Positions 24,033 to 30,532 of a DNA stretch of 39,111 nucleotides are shown here, piece after piece. The number at the start of each line of letters is the position of its first letter. The first letter of the stretch is position 1. Made by a program: the position numbers and the translations under genes. Source of the DNA: an uncultured Lachnoclostridium sp. (lineage in GTDB: Bacteria > Bacillota > Clostridia > Lachnospirales > Lachnospiraceae); contig CABQJX010000010.1 in assembly GCA_902464595.1 (NCBI GenBank), positions 1 through 39,111 of the forward strand, given 5' to 3'. The notes under the pieces are model-generated. The model was not told the origin of the DNA and did not search any database. It was given only the letters and a program-made list of their open reading frames with translations.

Positions 24033-24068
24033 GTTTCCAAAAATGTTTCCAAAAATATTTCCGAAAAC
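24033..24068 (+). repeat. 12-base tandem repeat ahead of the lipoprotein gene
   Basis: GTTTCCAAAAAT occurs at 24033-24044 and 24045-24056, followed by the diverged copy ATTTCCGAAAAC (24057-24068). The next bases, AATTTTGGAAAG, are roughly the inverse complement of the unit. It lies in the 194-base gap between the kinase and lipoprotein genes, 25 bases before the latter's ribosome binding site. Confidence 0.75.
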
Positions 24069-24102
24069 AATTTTGGAAAGCCTGGCAAAAAGGAGAAACC
24101 AT

Positions 24103-25443
24103 ATGAGACTGGAGAAAAAGAGAAGAACGATAAAATTGATGAAAAAGAGGGGAAGAATGTGGGGAAGCATTGCTTTTTTTCTTGCGGCGGTTCTTTTGGC
24201 AGGATGCGGGCAGAGGAAGCAAAAATCGGTAATCGGGCCAAGGGAAGAGACAACAGCGGAGACATCGGAGGAGATGGGGGAGGATCCCGTGACAAATGGG
24301 CTGGAAAGTGGGATGAGGGAGGCCTGTCTGTCTGTGACTGATACGGACTGTCTCAAGGCTCAGGTGGAAGTGCCGGATTGCTATGAGGATCATATAATAG
24401 AAGATTGGATGGAGCTTACTGCACATGCTCCTGTCCTGGTTCCTCAGGTGAAAACCATGCCGGTTCAGCGTTTTTCGCCCCGGATTTATAGCCGGGAAGA
24501 AGCAGGGAGGCTTAGGGGGATTCTTGGGAAGACGGTCGGGGTGACATGGGAGGAAAGAGAGGCGACTGGGGAGAAGGGGCTGATGAGATTCCAGTCAGAA
24601 GATCACAGCTATCATCTGGATATACACCCTGGAAAAGAGGGAGAGAACCTTTCCATTCTCTGGCTCACCAATCAATTCCAATCCTTTGGAAGCAGCAGCT
24701 CGTTTGATTCCCACGATCTGTCAGGGCTGGATCTGGAAAAAGAGGAGAAGGAGAAATGGGAGCAGCATGTGAAAGCGTTGGGAGACCAGCTGGTGAAAGA
24801 CCTGGGACTTTTGGAAGGAAAGGACAAAAGCCAGATGGTTCTCAGGGATCTTCAGTGGAGGGGCATACAGAAAATAGGGAAACAGGGGGAGTGGATGAAT
24901 GATGGGGAATACGGGATCAAGCTTTTTTATGAAAAGCAGGCAGGCCATGTTCCGATTGTACACAGTCCGGTCGGCCAGGGGGAAAACGGACGAAGCGAGT
25001 ATTTAACTCTTTCCTATACAAAAGAGGGGACGTTGCTGGAGGTAAAGCATATTGGCTCCATGGAGGTGAAAGGAAAAGAAAGCGGAGAGGAAAGCAGAGA
25101 GGAAAGTGGGTTCCTTCTTCCTTTTGATCCGATAGCCAAGCTTGCGGGACAGTATTTTAAGACATGTTATAACAGCCAGGAATCTCTGGAAGACTTAGGA
25201 GCAGGAGTAAGAAAAGCAGATGTAAAGATAGATGAGGTGGGATTGGAATATTTCACCTATTTTGATGGCAGTGCCGGGGGAGGAGAGCTGATCCCTGTAT
25301 GGAATTTTTACGGAACCATAGAAGGAGAGATGGATCCGGAGGCGCTGCTTTCAGCGGGAAAGAAGCTGGAAAGCAGAACGAAGAGAGGGATCCTTCTCAC
25401 CATTGACGCCAGAGATGGCTCCATCCTTACTTCGGACAGGTGA
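24103..25443 (+). CDS. Putative lipoprotein linked to the two-component system
   Basis: A 446-residue protein with a basic N-terminus and a lipoprotein signal ending FFLAAVLLAGC (Cys35), so it should be anchored on the outer face of the membrane. The mature part begins with a charged linker, then blocks such as VPDCYEDHIIEDWMEL and PVQRFSPRIYSREEAG. A C-terminal region (about residues 340-440) ends with GILLTIDARDGSILTSDR. I do not recognise a functional family. An upstream in-frame ATG at 24043 lies in the tandem repeat; the ATG at 24103 has AAGGAG seven bases before it and starts just ahead of the signal peptide. It may report to, or be regulated by, the adjacent kinase and regulator. Its 3' end overlaps the convergent arsR gene by 17 bases. 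Confidence 0.85.
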   Translation: MRLEKKRRTIKLMKKRGRMWGSIAFFLAAVLLAGCGQRKQKSVIGPREETTAETSEEMGEDPVTNGLESGMREACLSVTDTDCLKAQVEVPDCYEDHIIEDWMELTAHAPVLVPQVKTMPVQRFSPRIYSREEAGRLRGILGKTVGVTWEEREATGEKGLMRFQSEDHSYHLDIHPGKEGENLSILWLTNQFQSFGSSSSFDSHDLSGLDLEKEEKEKWEQHVKALGDQLVKDLGLLEGKDKSQMVLRDLQWRGIQKIGKQGEWMNDGEYGIKLFYEKQAGHVPIVHSPVGQGENGRSEYLTLSYTKEGTLLEVKHIGSMEVKGKESGEESREESGFLLPFDPIAKLAGQYFKTCYNSQESLEDLGAGVRKADVKIDEVGLEYFTYFDGSAGGGELIPVWNFYGTIEGEMDPEALLSAGKKLESRTKRGILLTIDARDGSILTSDR

Positions 25444-25789
25444 TCTCCATGACTTTTTCGATCATGTGGTGGAGCATCTGGCTCTGCTCTGTATCCGCTG
25501 CTTTATAGTAAACCTCTTTTCCGATCCTGCGGCTGACGATGAGCCCTCGGTTTCGCAGAGGGCGCAGGTGGTGGGAGACAGCAGGGCTGGACATGCCCAT
25601 CATGGCGGAAATATTGATCACACATTCCTCACAGTGGCAGAGAAGCCAGAAAATGCGCACCCGGGTCGTGTCCCCCAGCTGCTTGAAAACCTCTGCTACC
25701 AGCTGGAAGTCCTCGATTCGGGACAGCTGCCCGCATAAGGATTCCAGGTTGTGCTCATCGCTGTGGTGATGGGGTAATGATCCTGTCAT
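25427..25789 (-). CDS. ArsR/SmtB family transcriptional regulator
   Basis: A 120-residue winged-helix repressor. The recognition region is MGMSSPAVSHHLRPLRNRGLI (about residues 66-86), followed by the beta-wing RRIGKEVYYKAAD. Possible metal ligands are the N-terminal HHHSDEH cluster, the Cys-rich CHCEEC before the recognition helix, and the HH in the last helix (MLHHMIEKV). The exact CVCD metal motif of CadC/ArsR is not present, so the sensed ion is uncertain. A longer reading frame starts at 25993, but AAGGAGGG seven bases before the ATG at 25789 and the family length support this start. It has its own promoter and no co-directed pump gene, so its target lies elsewhere or is itself. Confidence 0.9.
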   Translation of the reverse strand: MTGSLPHHHSDEHNLESLCGQLSRIEDFQLVAEVFKQLGDTTRVRIFWLLCHCEECVINISAMMGMSSPAVSHHLRPLRNRGLIVSRRIGKEVYYKAADTEQSQMLHHMIEKVMEITCPK

Positions 25790-25901
25790 AATGAATCCCT
25801 CCTTAAAGTCAAAATTTTTCCTGAATATATCGATAGAATGACAGCGGATTCCGTCAGGGTTCCGCTGCTTTTTGTCTGTATAAAGCAAAAATGCTGAGAG
25901 T

Positions 25902-25930
25902 ATTATACAACGGCCGGAAAAAGGAAACAA
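25902..25930 (-). promoter_or_regulatory. Promoter of the arsR-type gene
   Basis: On the minus strand, TTGTTT (25930-25925), a 17-base spacer and a perfect TATAAT (25907-25902). It lies 113 bases before the ATG at 25789 and is divergent from the dcw promoter. Confidence 0.65.
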
Positions 25931-25958
25931 GATTTTATGTAAATTCCTTAAAAACTTC

Positions 25959-25987
25959 TTGTCAATTCCCAGAATTTGTACTATGAT
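25959..25987 (+). promoter_or_regulatory. sigma-A promoter of the dcw cluster
   Basis: TTGTCA (25959-25964), exactly 17 bases, and TATGAT (25982-25987). Transcription should start near 25994, so the first TGG repeat begins about five bases after the predicted start site and would be covered by the initiating polymerase. Confidence 0.85.
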
Positions 25988-25998
25988 AGACATACAAG

Positions 25999-26042
25999 TG
26001 GTAGAAAGTGGTTTTAAGTGGTAGAAGATGGTTGTTCAGTGG
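25999..26042 (+). promoter_or_regulatory. MraZ-binding repeats (TGGTN boxes)
   Basis: TGGTA (25999), TGGTT (26009), TGGTA (26019) and TGGTT (26029) are spaced exactly ten bases apart, with a fifth TGG at 26040. Known MraZ operators are short TGG-containing direct repeats with a helical-turn spacing ahead of mraZ, so this is very probably the autoregulatory site bound by the MraZ ring. The assignment rests on position, spacing and the shared TGG core. Confidence 0.85.
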
Positions 26043-26083
26043 ATATCATCAGCAGATAGGGGGATCTGATTTCCCTGTGCTGT

Positions 26084-26109
26084 CTGCCCACCGCTCTGCT
26101 GAAGGGCAG
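26084..26109 (+). promoter_or_regulatory. Leader hairpin overlapping the mraZ ribosome binding site
   Basis: CTGCCC (26084-26089) can pair with GGGCAG (26104-26109) across a 14-base loop. The right arm runs into the AGGTGA ribosome binding site (26108-26113), so the fold could limit mraZ translation. Confidence 0.4.
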
Positions 26110-26119
26110 GTGATACGGT

Positions 26120-26545
26120 ATGTTCATGGGTGAATACAATCATACAGTGGATGCGAAGGGACGTCTCATCGTACCTTCCAAGTTCAGGGAGCAGTTAGGC
26201 GACGAATTCGTGGTGACGAAGGGCCTTGATAACTGCCTTTTTGTGTATGAGAATTCAGAATGGGCTGCCCTGGAGGAAAAGCTGCGGACCCTTCCTCTCA
26301 CCAACGCTGCGGGACGTAAATTCTCACGTTTCCTGTTGGCGGGAGCTACTGCCTGTGAAGTGGACAAGCAGGGACGGATCCTTCTTCCGGCTGTGCTGCG
26401 TGAATTTGCCGGGATCGGAAAGGATGCAGTGCTTGTGGGAGTGGGAAGCCGTATTGAGATATGGAGCAGGGAGCGGTGGCTGGAAGCCAACGCCTTTGAT
26501 GATATGGAAGAAATTGCAGAACATATGGAAGGTTTGGGAATTTAA
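26120..26545 (+). CDS. mraZ: Transcriptional regulator MraZ
   Basis: A 141-residue protein with two tandem SpoVT/AbrB-like half domains. The first runs from MGEYNHTVDAKGRLIVPSKFRE and the second contains CEVDKQGRILLPAVLREFAG; both carry the DxKGR/DxQGR and (V/L)P signature. MraZ forms a ring that binds its own promoter repeats and represses the division cluster. The repeats are present at 25999-26042. The stop codon overlaps the rsmH start (TAATG). It is the usual first gene of the dcw cluster, and its length is normal. Confidence 0.96.
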   Translation: MFMGEYNHTVDAKGRLIVPSKFREQLGDEFVVTKGLDNCLFVYENSEWAALEEKLRTLPLTNAAGRKFSRFLLAGATACEVDKQGRILLPAVLREFAGIGKDAVLVGVGSRIEIWSRERWLEANAFDDMEEIAEHMEGLGI

Positions 26546-27489
26546 TGGAGACAGCATTTGTACATAAATCCGTACTCTTATACGAGACTGTGGGGAGCTT
26601 GAATATTAAGCCCGGCGGGATCTATGTGGACGGAACCCTGGGGGGAGGCGGACACGCCTATGAAGTGTGTAAGCGTTTGGGGAGCGGACGCCTCATTGGC
26701 ATCGACCAGGATGGAGACGCGATCGCAGCGGCAAGCCGCAGGCTGGCTCCCTTCGAGGACAAGGTGACCATTGTCAGGAGCAATTATTCCAATATAAAAG
26801 AAGTACTGGCACAGCTGGAGGTAGAGCGGGTAGATGGGATATACCTGGATCTGGGTGTATCTTCCTATCAGCTGGACACGGCATCCAGGGGATTTACTTA
26901 TAGAGAAGACGCACCTTTGGATATGAGGATGGATCAGAGAAATCCTCTCACTGCGGCAGACATCGTGAATACCTATAGTGAAGGTGAGCTATACCGGATC
27001 ATTCGGGATTACGGGGAAGATAATTTTGCTAAAAATATTGCAAAGCATATTGTAAGAGCGAGGGAGGGCAGTCCCATTGAAACGACAGGGCAGCTGGCGG
27101 AGATCATAAAGGGCGCGATCCCAGCGAGAGTAAGGGCTGCAGGGGGACATCCTGCAAAGCGTACCTTCCAGGCCATAAGGATTGAGTGCAACCGGGAGTT
27201 AGATGTACTGGAGCAGTCGATTGACGCTATGATAGCGCTGTTGAATCCAGGGGGAAGGCTCAGCATCATTACCTTTCACTCTCTGGAAGACAGGATTGTG
27301 AAGAATCGTTTTCGGCTCAATGAGAATCCTTGTATCTGTCCGCCGGATTTTCCGGTGTGCGTGTGCGGAAGAAAGAGCAGGGGAAAAGTGATAACGAGAA
27401 AACCCATCCTTCCTTCTGAGGAGGAGCTTGAGGAGAACAGCCGGGCGTCAAGCGCTAAGCTAAGGGTCTTTGAAAGGGGAGAGGAGTAG
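26545..27489 (+). CDS. rsmH: 16S rRNA (cytosine-1402-N4) methyltransferase RsmH
   Basis: A 314-residue SAM-dependent enzyme that methylates N4 of C1402 in 16S rRNA. The SAM-binding loop YVDGTLGGGGHA is at residues 28-39. Other family stretches are IYLDLGVSSYQLD, GFTYREDAPLDMRMD, HPAKRTFQAIRIECN and SIITFHSLEDRIVKN. The C-terminal part has a Cys-rich CICPPDFPVCVCGRKSRG element common in Firmicutes copies. The start overlaps the mraZ stop codon. A 129-base gap follows before ftsL, containing a small GCTGCC/GGCAGC hairpin but no clear terminator. Confidence 0.97.
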   Translation: METAFVHKSVLLYETVGSLNIKPGGIYVDGTLGGGGHAYEVCKRLGSGRLIGIDQDGDAIAAASRRLAPFEDKVTIVRSNYSNIKEVLAQLEVERVDGIYLDLGVSSYQLDTASRGFTYREDAPLDMRMDQRNPLTAADIVNTYSEGELYRIIRDYGEDNFAKNIAKHIVRAREGSPIETTGQLAEIIKGAIPARVRAAGGHPAKRTFQAIRIECNRELDVLEQSIDAMIALLNPGGRLSIITFHSLEDRIVKNRFRLNENPCICPPDFPVCVCGRKSRGKVITRKPILPSEEELEENSRASSAKLRVFERGEE

Positions 27490-27618
27490 GGATTGGGATC
27501 AGGATCGGGCTGCCAGACCAGGCAGCTGTTCAAGGGGTTATGGATCCGCGCGTGAAATTGATTTTTATGGGAAAATGGATTTTTGGTGCAGATCTTTTTC
27601 GGAAGGGAGGATAGGACT

Positions 27619-28176
27619 ATGGCCGCCAGAAGGCAGGCGCCGGCAGTGCGCAGGAATCGTGGTACTACACAGAGAAATGTGAGAAATACGAAAGAGATGT
27701 ATGGAAGTTCCTATGTACAGGGCGCTGCAGCTCCCAAGCTGAAGCCGCATTCCCGTCCAGAAGAAGAACGGCATCAGAGGCCTCAAAGGAAGGGGACTGC
27801 TGCCAGTTCTGTCCGCATCTCCCACAGGATACGGAGAAATCAGGAGAGGGCTATGTATGTAGATCTCCCTTATGTGGTTCTTCTGACCATTGCCTCCATG
27901 TTTACTTTGTATCTCTGTGTCAGCTATCTTCAGGTTCAGTCCTCGATCACAGCCCGGATGCATAATATTGAGAGGCTGGAGAGCCAGTTGGAAAAGCTCA
28001 AGGCAGAAAATGACGCTCTGGAGACCAATATCAATACCAGCATCGATCTGAATAAGATCTATGAGATCGCAACCAAGGAGCTGGGAATGGTCTATGCCAA
28101 AAAGGATCAGGTGCTGTTGTATGACAAGACGGAGAGCGAGTATGTAAGACAGTATGAAGACATACCGGAGCACTAA
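27619..28176 (+). CDS. ftsL: FtsL-like cell division protein
   Basis: A 185-residue single-pass membrane protein. Residues 1-82 are basic and cytoplasmic, rich in Arg, Lys and Gln. A membrane helix follows (about residues 86-105, VVLLTIASMFTLYLCVSYL). A leucine-zipper coiled coil (HNIERLESQLEKLKAENDALE) then leads to the conserved IYEIATKELGMVYAKKDQV ending. FtsL bridges FtsQ/DivIB and the division PBP at the septum. The call rests on the architecture and position, as FtsL sequences are weakly conserved. The cytoplasmic region is longer than in model species. The ATG at 27619 with GGGAGGA eight bases upstream is preferred over one at 27583. Confidence 0.85.
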   Translation: MAARRQAPAVRRNRGTTQRNVRNTKEMYGSSYVQGAAAPKLKPHSRPEEERHQRPQRKGTAASSVRISHRIRRNQERAMYVDLPYVVLLTIASMFTLYLCVSYLQVQSSITARMHNIERLESQLEKLKAENDALETNINTSIDLNKIYEIATKELGMVYAKKDQVLLYDKTESEYVRQYEDIPEH

Positions 28177-28189
28177 TGCTGGAGGTGTC

Positions 28190-30493
28190 ATGGGAAAAAG
28201 AAAGGGAGACAGAAAGGACCGTTACCGCGGCAAGTCTTATTACCCAAAGTACATACAAGATAAGCTGGCAATCACCTTTTTGGTGATTACGCTGGCTTTA
28301 TTTGCGTTGGTTATGATCCTGCGCGATATTATTAAAAATAATAATGAACAGTATAACAAGATCGTATTGTCCCAACGGCAGCAGGAGTATGACAGCCGGA
28401 CGATCCCCTACAGGCGGGGGGATATTGTGGATCGGAATGGTACATATCTGGCTACCAGCGACAAAGTGTATAATCTGATCATCGATCCGGGCCAGATCAT
28501 GGATAAACCAGAATATTATCTGGAGCCTACCATACAGGCCCTGGTCACCAGCTTCGGCTTTGATGCCGGGGAGCTGAGAGCTCTCATTGAGGAGCGGAAG
28601 GATACTGCTTATTTAAGGTATAACAAGGGGCGTCAGCTTACCTATGACCAGAGGATCGCCTTTGAACAGCTGGCCAAGGATACCAACGAGGCCTACAGTA
28701 AAAGTGATGATGATGGAGAATCCAGAAAAAGGGTAAAAGGGATCTGGTTTGAGGACGAGTACAAGCGGATCTATCCTTATAATTCTCTTGCCTGCAGCGT
28801 TCTGGGCTTTACCAGCAGTGATGGAAGCGTGGGGACAGGAGGCATAGAGCAGTATTATAACAGCAGCCTGATCGGGGTCAACGGAAGGGAGTACGGCTAT
28901 CTGGATGAGGAATCCAACCTGGAGGGCGTGATCAAGCCTGCTTCAAACGGAAATACCGTAGTATCCACCATTGATGTAAATATACAGAATATTGTGCAGA
29001 AATATATTGATGAGTGGCAGACCAACGTGGGAAGTAAGGTGACGGCAGCCATTGTGATGGATCCCAACAGCGGCGAGATCCTGGGAATGGGAACCAGCAA
29101 TAAATTTGACCTGAATAACCCAAGAGATGTATCCGGTTACACAGAGGAGGAGCTTTTGGCCTTGGGAAAGAAGGAGGCCATGGCAGTTTACCGCAGGGAA
29201 CATGACGGAGCTTCCATTACAGAGGATCAGGTATTCCAGAATTTTTCCAGGGAGGATGTGCTTTCTTATGGCCAGCAGGTGGCGTGGAATCAGATCTGGA
29301 GGAATTTCTGTGTCAGCGATACCTACGAGCCGGGTTCCCCTTCCAAGATCTTTACCATTGCAGCAGGATTGGAGGAAGGAGTTTTAAAAGGGAACGAGAG
29401 CTTTGAGTGTACGGGTTTTCTCCATGTAGGAGACTATAATATTAAGTGTACGGCATGGAGAAAGGGCGGGCACGGGTGGCTGAATCTGGAGGAATCCCTG
29501 ATGCAGTCCTGCAACGTAGCCATGATGCGCATCGGTTCCATGATGGGGAAGGAAAACTTCACCAAATATCAGAGGATTTTTGGCTTTGGAGATAAAACAG
29601 GCATTGATCTGCCAGGTGAGGCGGATACCAGCGGGCTGGTATACAGTGCGGAAAATATCGGTCCTACGGACCTGGCAACCAACTCCTTTGGCCAGAACTA
29701 TAACTGTACCATGATACAGATGGCTGCTGCCTTCTGTTCTGTCATCAATGGAGGTTCCTACTATGAGCCCCATGTGGTAAAACAGATCCTGAATGAACAG
29801 GGGGCTGTGGTGGAGAAAAAAGAACCGGTTTTGGTGCGGGAGACAGTTTCCAAATCCACAGCTGATTTCCTCAAGGAGGCAATGTTTCAGACCGTAGAAA
29901 ACGGAACCGGAAAGGCAGCCCAGGTGGCAGGATATGAGGTGGGCGGAAAGACGGGAACTGCGGAAAAGCAGCCGCGAAGCGCGAAAAATTATCTCGTATC
30001 CTTTGCCGGATTTGCTCCCATTGAGGATCCCCAGGTTTTTGTCTATGTGATTATTGACACGCCTAATTATCCGCCAGGAGAGCAGCAGGCCCACAGCTCC
30101 TATGCCAGTGCCATTTTTTCTAAGATCATGGGAGAAGTCCTTCCATATATGAATGTATTTCCTGCGCTGGATCTGCCGGAAGAACAGACAAACCAGGAAG
30201 GGGCTGCCCCTTCTGAAGGGATCAATGAGCCGTCATCGGAGGCAGCGGAAGGAGAGAGCGAGACGCCTCAGGAGACGCAGAAGCAATACGAGACGGACGA
30301 ATATGTACCGGATGGGGAGCCTGGGGAGGAAGGCGGAAGCGGTGTTCCTGACGCAGTTCCTACGATAGAAGGACAGGAGACAACTGGTTTGGAGGAAGGA
30401 CAGGAGACAGAGGAAAAGGAAGTCCGGGAGACAGAGGAAAAGCCGGAAGAAGGAACGGGGATTTCTGCTGAATCCGGCGGGGGGAGATCATAA
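28190..30493 (+). CDS. Class B penicillin-binding protein (FtsI/PBP2 type)
   Basis: A 767-residue septal transpeptidase that cross-links peptidoglycan. A membrane anchor (about residues 27-45) is followed by the PBP dimerisation domain (TIPYRRGDIVDRNGTYLA). The transpeptidase domain has the nucleophile S383 in EPGSPSKIF, S440-C-N and K587-T-G-T. The first motif is unusual: STFK is the common form in class B enzymes, and here the intervening residues are Pro-Ser. A tail of about 115 residues, very rich in Glu, Gly and Pro (EEKEVRETEEK), extends outside the cell. GGAGG stands four bases before the ATG. An earlier ATG at 28154 would overlap ftsL. Confidence 0.92.
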   Translation: MGKRKGDRKDRYRGKSYYPKYIQDKLAITFLVITLALFALVMILRDIIKNNNEQYNKIVLSQRQQEYDSRTIPYRRGDIVDRNGTYLATSDKVYNLIIDPGQIMDKPEYYLEPTIQALVTSFGFDAGELRALIEERKDTAYLRYNKGRQLTYDQRIAFEQLAKDTNEAYSKSDDDGESRKRVKGIWFEDEYKRIYPYNSLACSVLGFTSSDGSVGTGGIEQYYNSSLIGVNGREYGYLDEESNLEGVIKPASNGNTVVSTIDVNIQNIVQKYIDEWQTNVGSKVTAAIVMDPNSGEILGMGTSNKFDLNNPRDVSGYTEEELLALGKKEAMAVYRREHDGASITEDQVFQNFSREDVLSYGQQVAWNQIWRNFCVSDTYEPGSPSKIFTIAAGLEEGVLKGNESFECTGFLHVGDYNIKCTAWRKGGHGWLNLEESLMQSCNVAMMRIGSMMGKENFTKYQRIFGFGDKTGIDLPGEADTSGLVYSAENIGPTDLATNSFGQNYNCTMIQMAAAFCSVINGGSYYEPHVVKQILNEQGAVVEKKEPVLVRETVSKSTADFLKEAMFQTVENGTGKAAQVAGYEVGGKTGTAEKQPRSAKNYLVSFAGFAPIEDPQVFVYVIIDTPNYPPGEQQAHSSYASAIFSKIMGEVLPYMNVFPALDLPEEQTNQEGAAPSEGINEPSSEAAEGESETPQETQKQYETDEYVPDGEPGEEGGSGVPDAVPTIEGQETTGLEEGQETEEKEVRETEEKPEEGTGISAESGGGRS

Positions 30494-30532
30494 ACCCTCC
30501 CCCTGATCCATATATTTTATGGATAAAGACGG

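Noticed and set aside
23805..24341. Lys-rich plus-strand frame between the kinase and the lipoprotein
   Set aside because: It starts inside the kinase gene, reads through the tandem repeat and overlaps the lipoprotein signal peptide, with no good ribosome binding site.
25790..25993. N-terminal extension of the ArsR regulator by 68 residues
   Set aside because: It crosses the predicted promoter, and the family begins near the ATG at 25789, which has AAGGAGGG.
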